Source: Ficedula albicollis (Eukaryota > Chordata > Aves > Passeriformes > Muscicapidae). From it: a DNA stretch of 64,000 nucleotides. A model generated the notes under the pieces. The model had not been told where the DNA came from. It saw only the letters and a program-made list of their open reading frames with translations, and did not search any database. Position 1 is the first letter of the stretch, and the number at the start of each line of letters is the position of its first letter. This document shows, in pieces, positions 1 through 14,244 of this stretch. Both the position numbers and the translations under genes were made by a program. The stretch is taken from assembly GCF_000247815.1 (NCBI RefSeq), contig NC_021675.1, positions 69,987,293-70,051,292 of the forward strand. The letters are read 5' to 3'.

Positions 1-339
1 TAATGTCCTGGCAAAAACCCAGCCCTGGTAATTTGTCTTCTCCCAACATAATGGTGTCCCACAGCACCAACCCAATTCAGACTTCCAAACAGCCTCGTTG
101 GCGCCTTTGGAAAAGCTGCTACACCCCCACGGAAGGGGCACATTAACGTCAGGAACCTGCGTGTGGCGTGCCCAGGAGGTAAAAGGTGATGGGTGTTTAT
201 ACAAGCCCAGACACAGGCAGGGAGCCACGGGAGCAGCTGAAAGGTCAGGGATTAGCACAAGTGGAGGCAGGAAGGGCAAATTGGGGGCTACAGCATCTGT
301 ACCTCTGATGCTCCACAGAATTCAACATTCACCTGATTT

Positions 340-850
340 TTCATACGACAGTTGGTGTTGGAAGGGATTTCTAAAGGTCTACTCCACCTTCCCTGCCATG
401 GGAAGGGATAACTGTAACTAGATCAGGCTGCTCAACACACCATCCAGCCTGATCCTGAACACTTCCTAGGATGGGGCATCCACCCAATCTCTGAGCAACC
501 TGGTCCAGTATTTCGCCACCATCATTGCAAAAATAATTACTCCTTATGTCTAATCTAAATCTCTTTTAATTTAAAACCATCACCCCAGTATTTTACCACC
601 ATTGCAAAAAAATTATTCCTTCTGTCTAATCTAAATCTCATTTTGTTTAAAACCATCACCCCTTGTCTTATCCCAACAAGCTTTTCTAAAAAGTCTGTCC
701 CTACCTTTCTGAAAGGCCCCCTTTACGCTCTAAAACATCACAGTAAGTTCACCCTAGGACCCTTCTGTCCCAATTTTGGATAAATGAACGTGCCCTCTAA
801 TAGATGACACCTCTTCTTCAGCTTGAACAACCCCAAGTCTTGAACTGAGC
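340..850 (-). repeat. CR1 LINE 3' fragment with internal duplication
   Basis: The stretch from 'gttggtgttggaagggatt' onward follows the reverse complement of the avian CR1 3' region: the 'ccatgggaagg' block, 'cctgatcctgaacacttcc' and the 'ctaatctaaatctc' block. Divergence is high, so this is an old copy. A segment of about 75 bp (509-587) is repeated at 590-661, including the words 'accattgcaaaaa' and 'taaaaccatcacccc', so the fragment carries an internal tandem duplication. No reverse transcriptase reading frame is present. Confidence 0.75.
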
Positions 851-2112
851 AGAACAAACCAGACCCATCTCGGGGGGAACCCAATTCATTAATCTCTTTC
901 TTCCTTATCTGCAATCCCTTTCTCCCCGTATTCCCCCATCAGGAGCAAGCACTCCTTCTGCTGAGTGATGCTAGCTAAGGACAAGGCCAGCTGGCTGGTG
1001 CTGAAGTGCAGGCTCAGGAGCAGCCAGCAAGACAAACACATCAGCAGGCTCCACCTGCTCCCCTCTCCCGGCGCTTACGGGATTTCGCCTCCAAGGTCTC
1101 GGCTCCTCGGCCGGGTTTGGCTGCGAAGGGCTCGGGCTGTGCGGAGCTGACAGCAAGGCTGAGCCTGCTCTGCTCCAGCTGACGCACACACCAGCCTTGC
1201 ATTTCCTCTCCCCACCTCACCTCCACTCCTGAAATTAAAAAGAGTTCAAGCAAGGGCCAGTTATGAAACACGGCGGTGATCGATGCAATTGCTGGGCTTA
1301 GGGAAGCCTGGGCAGGAGTACAAGTCTCCAAATTCATTAGGCATCAGCATGATAATGCTCCACGGTTTACCTGAAGTGGCAGAAGTGTTTCCATGAAGGA
1401 TAAACCTTCCTCCAGCCTGCAAAGTGCAGAGGGGCTCAGGGGTTCCCCCTCTCCACACCCTCAGATTCGCCAAGCCCACTCTGCCCGTTCTTTCACCCAG
1501 GTTTTCTTTCAAAAGCTGCAAAAGCAAAGAAATTTCAGCAAGACTTCTAGAGACAAAGCTGGAAAGCACTACCCCAAGGAGCAAAGATGCACAGCACAAC
1601 TCATTCCTCTGGGATCTCTCAGAGAGGTCCTGCCCCTCTCCAGACTCTTTCTCACCCATCACCTCCAAGGACATCCAGACTCTCCAGCTGCTCTCCCTGT
1701 CCAAAGGCAGAACAAGGGGCCACCTTCCCCTGTCTGCCCAAAAGCACATGGTGCAGCCCTCTTTTGACAATTTAAGCCGTGCTCTTCTTTCCTAAACCTT
1801 AATTTACTCCAGAAAATAACTTCCTACTGCCACCCCAACCTTATTCCCTGCAGGGATGTGTGTTAGATGAGACTAAATTGGAGAGGCACACGGTGTTACC
1901 AATCCTTTCTTTTCTCAAAAGGAGAATTTCTGAGCTGAGTGCTGAATTCAGAGGTGAAGAGCTGAAGTGCTGCAAAAGAGGAAACAAAGCTGCTTTTTCT
2001 AGACTCGAGGATACAGGTGAAGATTTCATGGCTAAGCCACCACCCTTTGAGCTGAGGCAACAGCAGAGACCCCAAGAGCCACCAAGGCAGAGGAATATCA
2101 GAGAACCAGAGT
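851..2112. other. unique non-coding DNA
   Basis: No recognisable repeat or gene. A GC-richer patch lies near 1060-1150. Overlapping open frames of up to 169 residues on both strands in 1261-1795 show no domain, no codon bias and compete with each other, so I do not call them. Confidence 0.5.
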
Positions 2113-2183
2113 GGTTTGAGCTGGGAGCTAAAAGACCATCCAGTGCAACACTGCCATGGGCAGGGACACCTTCCCTGACCTAG
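2113..2183 (-). repeat. short CR1 3' remnant
   Basis: About 70 bp resemble the CR1 3' end in reverse orientation ('aaagaccatccagtgcaac', then 'catgggcagggacacc'). It is too short and diverged for a subfamily call. Confidence 0.5.
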
Positions 2184-2753
2184 ATATGGCATTTATTTTT
2201 AAACTTTGCTGCTGTTGTTTAAGGTGCTTGGTTTTAGGACTGAGATGAAACAGCTGATCCACCACGGGAAGCACCAGACAAGAAATGGGTATATTTCCTG
2301 ATTTCTTACATTCTTACCATTTTTACATTTAACAACAAAGCCCTGCCATGCCATCCCCCATTATTAAATCCCTGTGGGCACTGCGTCTCCGATCTCATAA
2401 CCCATTTTGACTCTCTTGTTTTAAAGTTAGCAATAAATTCTCTTGAGCCTTGCAATACTGGAGGATTATGAATAAAAACACATTCTCGGGATACTTGGGT
2501 AACTCAATTACAATGTTCTGGTGCTGGCATCTTCCAAGTAAACAGCCCTCTGCAGCACAAGCCTTATATTGAAGTCAAACACAGCAAAAGCTTTCTGCAA
2601 GTACTGCCACAGCCCTTTATGATTTCTCTCTGGCAAATCTCGAGCAATTCTAGTGCTTTGATAGTTAACTGGAGTTGATTTTGAGATAACACCAGTTTGA
2701 AAGATGTACTGGGGAAGAACTTTTTTATTTACAGGTCCTTTAATATTGGCAGC
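2184..2753. other. unique non-coding DNA, AT-rich
   Basis: Moderately AT-rich sequence in which I see no gene, structural RNA or repeat. Confidence 0.5.
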
Positions 2754-3799
<1,046 letters not shown>

Positions 3800-5001
3800 C
3801 CCATTTCCTCCCAGGAAGAATTACCAATTATTGCATCATACTGAACTGCCCAGTCAGATAATTGGGCAGAAATGGGATGGGTAACTGGAAAGAAATCCAC
3901 TTCCCAGAAGACATGCAGGACTTTAGCTTTGCAGCAAGGTTTTGGTCACTTCCAGCTGACTCCAGGACTTTATCACTCAACGTCCAGCAGCACCACTGAA
4001 TGCAAAATGAAGAATGTTACAGTGAAGCTGCACCCCCTCAAACTGATCCAGCTTGGACAAATTTATGGTCTCATCCAAGGCTTCAACCTGCTGGAAGATG
4101 ATGCAGCTTCTCCCACCCAAAGCTCCCCAGTCACAGTGTTCAATATTAAACTCATATAAAATTCTTGTTTTCTGCTCTCTCCACCCCATCTTGAATTAAC
4201 ATCCCTGGACAAAGGATTCCTGCACAAGGGATCTGGAAGCTGAATTCAGGTTCCTGCAATCTGGAGCAAGGGGAGAGTCACAATTTAAATACCCAATAAC
4301 CAAATGGTGCTGCTCTCCTTCTCCACCCAAAGTCAGCAAAAACCCAGATTTATGAGAAAAATCACACACAGAGGAAATAATACGTCAGGGGGAGCCTGAA
4401 GGAGAGGAGGAATTTTTTAATTATGTGGAGCATTGACTGAAATGGAGTTTAAAAATCTCAGTGTGCAGCAAGAGCTCAGCTGGAGGAGGATGAGGAAACC
4501 TCAAACTCCTTTGATAACACAACTGCATCACAGCAGAATTGGACAGGAGCTTGACAGGCAGCAAATCTGATCACAGCTGAGATGATCAGCTCTAAATACG
4601 TCAATATTAAAGTTTTTCTCCAACAGAGCCTCTCTTGTGTTCTTAAAACAAGAGATTCTGGGAGTTTCCACAAAGAACCAAGCAGCACAGGCTCTTGGTG
4701 GAGACATTCCCTGCAAATCATTTCAAACCACCCAAGTCAGCAAGAATTAATGGATAGCAGCAAGCAAAATGCTATTCTGCCTCAAGTTGCCACTTCTCAT
4801 TTCTATCTACACCTTCAGCAGCTGATTCCTTCCCACAGCTCCACCTAATTCAGCTGGAAAAGCCTGGAGAAAGCAAAACTCCTGCTGGCACAGAGATTGG
4901 AATATGTCCCTGTGCTGCTGGTCTGGGAAATCACAACTGGCAGAGAGGACAAGAGCTCAAGGAGATTTGACTTGTTTTTCCTCCATGTCTAGAGTGGTGT
5001 G

Positions 5002-5003
<2 letters not shown>
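3800..5003. other. unique non-coding DNA
   Basis: No gene or repeat recognised. Short open frames near 4476-4848 overlap on both strands and look random. Confidence 0.5.
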
Positions 5004-5402
<399 letters not shown>

Positions 5403-7282
5403 GAAGAAGAAAAACAAATAACACAAGTCAGGGTTTCCAAACTGATCACTGCAATTCAAGAAGTGTAAGATCAGTAAGGGATGCTTGGTAACACCTGGGC
5501 AGGGAAGTGCCTGGTAAATGGTGTCTGTGAAACACAGACCTTTCCCCAAAAAGCATCCATAAAGGCAAAGGAAAACATCAAAGACAAAATTCAAGAGGGG
5601 CCAAAAGACCTTTTGTAAGTCATTAACTGGGGAATATCCGCACTGGGAGTCCCAGGGAGTTTTTTCTTGAAGGGCTCAGTCAAGATCAGCTGAAGGACTC
5701 TCTTTGGGCACAGCTTTAGAGCCTGGCTCTCTTTTGTCAGTGCAGACACACATCCATCCCCAGCAGAGCCGGAGGGGGATAATCCCTGTCCCTCCTTCCC
5801 TTCCCCTGTCCCTCCCAGCTCATCCCTTCCCCAGCTCAGTGCCAGGGCTGCAGGGAAGGGCTCTGCAAGGAGAGACCCAGCTCCACAGGCACAGCTGTGA
5901 CCCTGCTCCCCCCCCCGTTCCACCCAGCACAGATGGCAAAAGATCTTCCCAAAAACAGCTCCCTGCAGCACCAGGAGAAGAGCAGAGAGTGGGCAATGCC
6001 CCACGGTGCAGCTGGTACCCAAGGGAGGGCAGCTCCCCTCTGCCTGCATCTGCTGCCCCTCACCTTCCTCAGCTCATCCTCCTCCTCCTCCTCAGGAGGA
6101 AAAACACAACCCCCGAAGGGAAAAAAGCACAGCACACCTGGAGATTTAACGCAGGCAGCAGGGGCTGGCATCACGGGGCAACAAGAGGCATATTGAACAA
6201 GGGATGTTCACTGGAAGGTAAACATTTTACCTAAATGGGTTGATTAACACATTGTCTGCATGCAAATACCAACAAGAAATCAACTCAGGAGGTCCTGAAA
6301 ACATTTCAGGAGACAGCCATGCCCCAGAAAGATTTAAATCTACTCCAAAGTTCTTCACCCCACCAAACTTTTGGAAGATGAAGTGCTGCTCAGAGCATCA
6401 CTGAGGAGGAAGGTGCTTTTAAGTAGCCCAATTTGATGGCAAATTATTGCTCCAGGCCAGAGACTCAGACCTGCAGGGGCACAGGTTTTGCCCTCCTGAT
6501 GGATAAACATGTCCTCTAGCAAACCCTATAGGAGAGAATGTTTCTGTTAAATAATTCTTTAAAACTCCCTTTATGTTTAACACGTTCCTCTTGCCACAGG
6601 ATTGCATTGATGTGTTGCTTATTCCCCTATCCCCAAAGGATTTTCACCACCTCTTTGCTTCCCAGAAGGGTTTCATTCCCCCACATCCCTGTTTTTAGGA
6701 CACAGAGGTCTGGATTATCCAAATTATAATCACACCTCTTTGAAATGTCCCATTTCTGTCATTTTTGGAGAACACGAACCAGTCCTCTGACATTTCCAGG
6801 GCTATCCTGAGTCACTTGGAAATAAAGTTTTGCTCCATGGATCTATCTGAGCAGTGTCCTCCATCAGAGTGGGGTGACATCCCAGTCTTGCTCCAGGCAG
6901 AAAACACAACTCTATGGCTTTGAGGCTCAAATCATGGATTATATGCAAGGAGCTGGGTACTCTTCTGAGGATGGGAACGGTGTGGGGAGGTTTTTAAGTT
7001 ATGCCACGGGTCACCGTGGTAAATGAAACCCCAGAACTCATTTTCACAGTTGCTGGCTGGGAAAATAAAGCATCATATTGAAGGGATAAAGCAGGAAGCA
7101 TCCTCCTGCCTGCTCCCTGCCAGGCAAACACACACCCACACACAGGCTCAGGGATCAGACGTGCCTGTTTTCAAAGCCTTTTTCCTCACTGCATTGAACA
7201 ATTCCCCTCCTCAGCTTCCTCCAGCTCACCATTGCAATAAAACCAGCTAAGAAAGAGTCACTGGGTGCAGCAGTGACAGCAC
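5403..7282. other. unique non-coding DNA
   Basis: Includes a GC-rich patch at about 5750-6130 with open frames on both strands (longest 176 residues) that lack conserved features. A short CTC/CTT-rich tract lies near 6076. No repeat family recognised. Confidence 0.5.
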
Positions 7283-7362
7283 CCAGAGACCACCCCCCAC
7301 CAAAAAAAAAAAAAAAAAAAAACCAGAGACCTCCCCCCACCAAAAAAAAAAACTAAAAAAAA
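7283..7362. repeat. 40-bp tandem duplication with A runs
   Basis: 'ccagagac', a C run, 'acc' and a long A run occur twice with a period of 40 bp. More A runs follow to about 7383. Confidence 0.85.
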
Positions 7363-7383
7363 AAATTAATTACAAAAAAAAAA

Positions 7384-8189
7384 GCTGTTTGGATTTAGCA
7401 GGAGCACCACGTTCTCCAGGTTGACTCATCACAATTTAGCCCACCCAAACAATTAATATCCGAGGCTGCCTCCCAGAGGTGAGCTGCAGGAGGAAGCCAC
7501 CCTGCACATCCAGAGTCCTGCAGCTGCTTTCCCAACGGGACACCCACTCCTCATCCTCTGCACTTCACAGGTGAGCAGGACAATCTCAGCACCAAGGCAC
7601 CAACAACACACTCAGATTTGGCTGTTGGACTATTTTGGCTATTCTCCCCACCCCCTCCCTTTTTTTTTTTTTTCTAACAGGTTGAAGGGGAAGATTTTGT
7701 TTTGTTGGACCCTGGAAAAAAGTGATTTAAGACTTGCAGGATTTCTTGCTTAAGCACTACATGGAGAGGAGAGGAGAGACAGCAAATACCCCCAGAGATC
7801 CCACAAGCTGGCAAAGGCCCAAGATCAGGCCAGTTGAGGCTCTTCAGTAGACTTTTCCTGAAACATTTAAATAATTTAGAAAGCATTAACTCTTACTGAC
7901 AGCTTCTCAGGCAGCTCTTTCCCTTGCAGGGCTCTATCAGCAGCCTCATCACTCTTATTCCAAAAGAAAAAGAAAAACTGCAAACAGCCCCAAATCTTGC
8001 TCAGGGTTGAGGGTGGATTTTAAAAGATCCCTGAGATATTTTTCTCTGCTGAAATGCTTTCTTTGTGCAGGCAGGTCTTTCAGAGGCCACCACCTGCCAC
8101 TTATCTGCAGTGGCACTGTGTAAACCATGTAAAAATGGTTAAGAGACAGTCTGACAACATTTCACTGACTTGGGGCTATTCAGAGGGTG
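7384..8189. other. unique non-coding DNA
   Basis: No gene or repeat recognised. A T run lies near 7660-7674. Confidence 0.5.
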
Positions 8190-9313
8190 GGAGCTGCTCC
8201 CTGTAGGGGTTTAAATGTGTAAATACTGTAAAAATTAAGCAGCAGGGAGGAGTAAACTGATGGGAATATGCCTTTCTTGGGGGTTTTGTAGAAGAGATGC
8301 TGCAGCACCAGCAGTCTCACTCTGGAACATCCCTCTCTCCTCCAGGGTACCAGGGTCATGTTTTGGAACAAAGTGGATTTCTAGAAAGTTTTTTTCTCCC
8401 TACTATCTTATCACCACCAGAAATGAAAACAGCTGCTGAAAAGGCAGCAGTGGCTGAGCCAAGCTTTTACAGCAAAGTTGCTCCTGCACCCCTTCCCACC
8501 AGCAGCCCCCAAAAAGCACTGTGTGGAACAGATCTAACCCACAGAAAACCAGAAGTTTGCCCAAACCCAAGGTCTGTACTGGAAACAGAAGCAGAGCACT
8601 GGACCCAGCCACCTGATCACCAAACACATTTTCAGCTGTGCTTCTCATCAAGACTCAGAAAGAAAAAACCTCCCTCTGCCACGAAAAACAGCCCAAAGGA
8701 TGCCCAAATGGCCACAGAGCTGCACTGTGCAGCCTCATCCACCCCCCAGAAACAGGGTCTGCAATTCCCACCAGCTTCAGCAGGACAACACAAACCACAA
8801 CACGCAGCTCCCCATGTTTAGGAGCTATAAAACAAGATCAGTGACAACAACAACAACAACACCACAGGTGGGGGGAGAGGCAGCAGCACCAAATCCCATT
8901 TTCCTGTCCATCACCAATCCAAAATTAAAATGCCCCAGTCCAGTGATGAAATAACTGCAGACTGACACGCTGGGAGATGATGTTATTCATTAGGATGTTG
9001 TTTATGGTTCATCTACAAGGCTTCCACAGCTCCAGCACCAGGGAGCATTTCAGACACACTACATGCATGATTTTGTCTCCACTCAGCACTGCACTTCCCC
9101 CAAGTGAAACAGCTCCACGTAAAGCTCACTGACAGGCTGGGAGGATGTTTTGCCATTAATTAAGAGAAAAACCAGAACAGAGAAGCTCTTCAGCACTCAT
9201 CTCCCCATGCATACCTTGAAACTAAATTCAAACCCCGACAGCCAGCGCTCTGGTTAATTTAAATGGAATTTAAAAGGCATTCTCCATCCTTAAACACAGA
9301 GACATCCAGCACA
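8190..9313. repeat. 1124-bp tandem duplication, copy 1
   Basis: Directly followed by a second copy with a period of 1124 bp. The only difference I found is c8199 versus t9323. It contains a (caa)n stretch near 8844-8861. The open frames in it (174, 82, 68 and 84 residues) are repeated identically in copy 2. None has recognisable domains, and they overlap on opposite strands. Confidence 0.95.
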
Positions 9314-10439
9314 GGAGCTGCTTCCTGTAGGGGTTTAAATGTGTAAATACTGTAAAAATTAAGCAGCAGGGAGGAGTAAACTGATGGGAATATGCCTTTC
9401 TTGGGGGTTTTGTAGAAGAGATGCTGCAGCACCAGCAGTCTCACTCTGGAACATCCCTCTCTCCTCCAGGGTACCAGGGTCATGTTTTGGAACAAAGTGG
9501 ATTTCTAGAAAGTTTTTTTCTCCCTACTATCTTATCACCACCAGAAATGAAAACAGCTGCTGAAAAGGCAGCAGTGGCTGAGCCAAGCTTTTACAGCAAA
9601 GTTGCTCCTGCACCCCTTCCCACCAGCAGCCCCCAAAAAGCACTGTGTGGAACAGATCTAACCCACAGAAAACCAGAAGTTTGCCCAAACCCAAGGTCTG
9701 TACTGGAAACAGAAGCAGAGCACTGGACCCAGCCACCTGATCACCAAACACATTTTCAGCTGTGCTTCTCATCAAGACTCAGAAAGAAAAAACCTCCCTC
9801 TGCCACGAAAAACAGCCCAAAGGATGCCCAAATGGCCACAGAGCTGCACTGTGCAGCCTCATCCACCCCCCAGAAACAGGGTCTGCAATTCCCACCAGCT
9901 TCAGCAGGACAACACAAACCACAACACGCAGCTCCCCATGTTTAGGAGCTATAAAACAAGATCAGTGACAACAACAACAACAACACCACAGGTGGGGGGA
10001 GAGGCAGCAGCACCAAATCCCATTTTCCTGTCCATCACCAATCCAAAATTAAAATGCCCCAGTCCAGTGATGAAATAACTGCAGACTGACACGCTGGGAG
10101 ATGATGTTATTCATTAGGATGTTGTTTATGGTTCATCTACAAGGCTTCCACAGCTCCAGCACCAGGGAGCATTTCAGACACACTACATGCATGATTTTGT
10201 CTCCACTCAGCACTGCACTTCCCCCAAGTGAAACAGCTCCACGTAAAGCTCACTGACAGGCTGGGAGGATGTTTTGCCATTAATTAAGAGAAAAACCAGA
10301 ACAGAGAAGCTCTTCAGCACTCATCTCCCCATGCATACCTTGAAACTAAATTCAAACCCCGACAGCCAGCGCTCTGGTTAATTTAAATGGAATTTAAAAG
10401 GCATTCTCCATCCTTAAACACAGAGACATCCAGCACAGG
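9314..10439. repeat. 1124-bp tandem duplication, copy 2
   Basis: Head-to-tail copy of 8190-9313. The right edge falls at 'catccagcacagg' (ending 10439), which matches 9303-9315 at the internal junction. Near identity means either a very recent tandem duplication or a falsely duplicated haplotype. Confidence 0.95.
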
Positions 10440-10700
10440 CAATAGATATCATCACTGAGCAGAGCAAAGCCCATAGAAAATACATCAAGCACTGCCTTAC
10501 TTTAGTGAATTAAATAATTCAAGAGCTGGCAGAGCTGCTTTTTTCAGATTTCCTGACCAAATGCATCACCCAGCAACAGCAGTGCTTCAGTTCTGGGGGG
10601 GGAGGTTTTAAGACCACAACTTACCTGCACTACTTCTTCAAGAGAGAGATGCCTCTGCTCCGCTCAGGGCTGCTCCCCCAGAGCCACCAGCACTTGTCCC
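10440..10700. other. unique non-coding DNA
   Basis: No gene or repeat recognised. Confidence 0.5.
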
Positions 10701-11060
10701 CAAAGGCCACTCGCTCAGGTGGCCGAGGCAGAGCCGGCTCCTGCTTTTTCACTGGCTCCAATGTGAATCCGTCCAGAGCATCTTTGTCCCTCACTTCCAA
10801 TTGGCGAGCGGCGGATGGGTGGAGTGAGAGCGCGACCCATTAGCTCCCAGACGGACACGTCCAGCCCAGCCCTGCCAACCCCACACCTGGGCAGCACCTC
10901 TGCACATGCCACCACTGCCCCAGCCAAGGGTTTGGGCTGTCTCCTCCTCCAGCCAGCCAGACCCCAGCGCCTCTCAGAGCTGTTTGCCTCCAAGAGCAAA
11001 AAACGGAGGAGTTAAAGTGACCCAGCGCTCCGGAGCCGGAGAGTTTTGCTGGATGCAGGG
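10701..11060. promoter_or_regulatory. possible promoter-like GC-rich patch
   Basis: Locally raised CpG density ('gcgagcggcgg', 'gagagcgcgacc', 'gctccggagccgg') and a CCAAT/ATTGG word ('ccaattggcgagcg', near 10797) resemble an unmethylated vertebrate promoter. No TATA word or first exon is evident and no neighbouring gene is identified, so this is suggestive only. Confidence 0.25.
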
Positions 11061-11644
11061 TGGAGAAAGCTCCTGTGCCTCCTTAAGAAAGAAAAAAAAG
11101 CTCTCTGCCAGCCAGAGCTGAAGTGAGAAGATGCTGTACCTTACAGAGAGAAGTACAGGGAAAACCAGAGGATGAAAAAAAAAAAGAAGGAGGGGGGAAA
11201 AACCTGCTGCTGAGAGGGAGATAGAGCAAATTCCTTAAAGATACAGCTGCCGTGCCTGCCGGGCTCTGGTGCTTCATCCAGCTCAGCTGCACGGCAGCAG
11301 CACTGAAAGGGTTAATGCATGCATGCAGTGGAATGAGAAACAGGGCAGCAAGTCTGTGCTCCGGCAGCAAGTTGCAGAATTTAGAGCTGAAAGACCTCAC
11401 CTCATCCGAGGGGACTTAAATCCCAGCCTGTGTGCCCAGTGCTGGACCACGAGGTGCCTAAAAAGCTTCGGAGGGAAGATGCCACATCCCCTCCTCCTGC
11501 TCCAGCCCATTCTACACTGCTTCACTTTCCTTACAATCCCAGATTTTCAGCACAATAAGCCAAGTCTCCCCCAGCTGGATATTTAAAGCCCAGAGGAATG
11601 GTCTAAGCTGGCCAAACAAACAAAACAAAACAAAAAAAAAAAAG
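11061..11644. other. unique non-coding DNA
   Basis: Purine-rich, with A runs near 11175-11185 and 11620-11642. No gene or repeat recognised. Confidence 0.5.
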
Positions 11645-12198
11645 GGAAAAAAAGAAAAAAAAACACAAACTCCCCAAAGCAACATCAACTCAGCCTTAGA
11701 AAAGGCAGAACCCTAAAAGAATAAGACAGAAATAAACAACCAATTACCCAAATGCTGGCAAGGCTGGGTTCACTGCCCTACTACAGAAACTCTGACAATC
11801 GCTGCGACTTCAGTAAAAAAATCCCCAGGGATGATATTTAGCAGGAGCAGCAAACACTTCCCAGAGCAAGGCAAGGGGAGGCAGCACCCAGCTGGGGCAG
11901 GGGCATCCCCTTTAGCAGAGGGGAAAAAAAGAAAAAAAAACACAAACTCCCCAAAGCAACATCAACTCAGCCTTAGAAAAGGCAGAACCCTAAAAGAATA
12001 AGACAGAAATAAACAACCAATTACCCAAATGCTGGCAAGGCTGGGTTCACTGCCCTACTACAGAAACTCTGACAATCGCTGCGACTTCAGTAAAAAAATC
12101 CCCAGGGATGATATTTAGCAGGAGCAGCAAACACTTCCCAGAGCAAGGCAAGGGGAGGCAGCACCCAGCTGGGGCAGGGGCATCCCCTTTAGCAGAGG
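11645..12198. repeat. 277-bp tandem duplication (two copies)
   Basis: Copies at about 11645-11921 and 11922-12198, period 277 bp, each opening with an A-rich 'gaaaaaaagaaaaaaaa' tract and closing with 'tttagcagaggg'. I saw no differences in the compared stretches outside the A tracts. The A-rich edges could have mediated slippage or mis-assembly. Confidence 0.9.
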
Positions 12199-13084
12199 GA
12201 GCCACAATCCCCCATGCCCAGGCCCTGCCACAGGCTGGTTTCCACTGCTCAGAACCACAGGCAATTCGTGTTTTTAAACACCTCCCACGCGTTTTCTCTG
12301 CCGAGACTGCTCAGCCAGTCTCTTCCATTTTTTTTTTATTTTTTTTTTTTCTTGCCATGCCACCTGACGAGCTTTTCCAGGTAAAGCACATCACAGACTG
12401 GCAATAAGATGCTAAGGAGGTAGAGAGTGGGTCAGGAAGTGTTTGAGACCCCTGGAGGTCTCCAGCCCCACTCCTTGTTCCACCTTTAAAGAGAAATCAG
12501 GACAACAACTCACCAAGCCAGACACCTTCCCCCAAAAAAAGTTTTGTAAGAAGTTGAGACTGCCATCCTAACAGAGCTCAGCTCCTAAACCAGCAGGATT
12601 CAACAAGCTCCCCGTATTACATTAAAGCAAGATTTGAACCAAGCTGGAATTTTTAAGGTAATCCCTCACAGTGAGACAAACCTGCATCAGAACATCTTCA
12701 AACCTTCCTCTATCCCCACACCTGATACCTTCACCAGCAGTTTAGAGGACACCTGACAGCATCACAACCCCAAAGGTGAGCCGAGCCCGCTGAGCCTCCA
12801 ACAGGTATTTCAGGTTTCACGCGGTGCCGGATTCATTTCAGCAAGTGACCAAGCTCAGGAAACAAAAGACTGCCTCAGATCAGTTTCTATTTTTAATTTT
12901 TTTCCACGCTGAGGCTGTTTATCAGCTCTCCCTGGGTGCAGCACACACCAGAGCTCCTTGATGGAGATGCTGTGGGATGAGAAGAGATCCCAGAGCATCA
13001 CCACAACCACACCAAAATCCCACCAGCGCTGCCACCACCTCCAAAACCTCCCCAAACCCCTCTGCTGCCCCATCCCAACCCTGC
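12199..13084. other. unique non-coding DNA
   Basis: Contains a T-rich tract (about 12329-12351). No gene or repeat recognised. Confidence 0.5.
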
Positions 13085-13088
13085 TCAC

Positions 13089-13318
13089 GCACCATCCACC
13101 GGCCTGCTCCACCTCTGGGGCACCAAACGCTGCGGCCACGGGGCCAAATCCTGGGAAGAGGCAGCGCTGGCCCCGAACTGGCCGTAGGGCGAGCGCAGGA
13201 AGGTGAGCTGGGGGTAGCAGAAGGACGCCGGCTCCATCAGCACGGAGAAGAGAGGAGAGCCAGGTACGAAGCAAACCGCGTCTGCCTTCGCCTCCTGCAG
13301 CGCGTACTGCTGGGACAT
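13089..13318 (-). CDS. candidate coding exon, product not recognised
   Basis: On the minus strand a frame opens with ATG at 13318, directly preceded in frame by tgc, gac and a TGA stop, and stays open for 77 codons to a TGA at 13085-13087. Codons are strongly G/C-ending (runs such as ttc tgc tac ccc cag ctc acc ttc ctg), unlike other frames in the window. The peptide begins MSQQYALQEAKADAV and includes the aromatic-rich part FCYPQLTFLRSPYGQFG. A 5' splice-site-like GTGAGC overlaps the stop, so an exon could end at 13089. A 3' splice site ('cccagcag') could instead make it an internal exon, but its pyrimidine tract is poor. I do not recognise the protein. Other frames here are also open, as expected in GC-rich DNA, so this could be chance. 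Confidence 0.3.
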
Positions 13319-13444
13319 GCAGTCTCACAGCCTTCTCCCAGTAAAGTTCCTTTTTCCCCCCCCAATGATTTAGTGCAAAAAAAAAAAAAGAAAAAAAAAG
13401 AGGAATAAAAGGAGCCCCTAAGAGGCTGGAGCAGCCCCGCTGCT
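13319..13444. other. short A-rich spacer
   Basis: A-rich tract (about 13378-13405) next to the following G run. Confidence 0.6.
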
Positions 13445-14225
<781 letters not shown>

Positions 14226-14244
14226 AAAAAAAAAAAAAAAAAAA

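Noticed and set aside
8297..8821. 174-residue frame repeated identically at 9421-9945, as a possible duplicated gene
   Set aside because: Identity is due to the DNA duplication; no domain, no codon bias, competing frames on the other strand.
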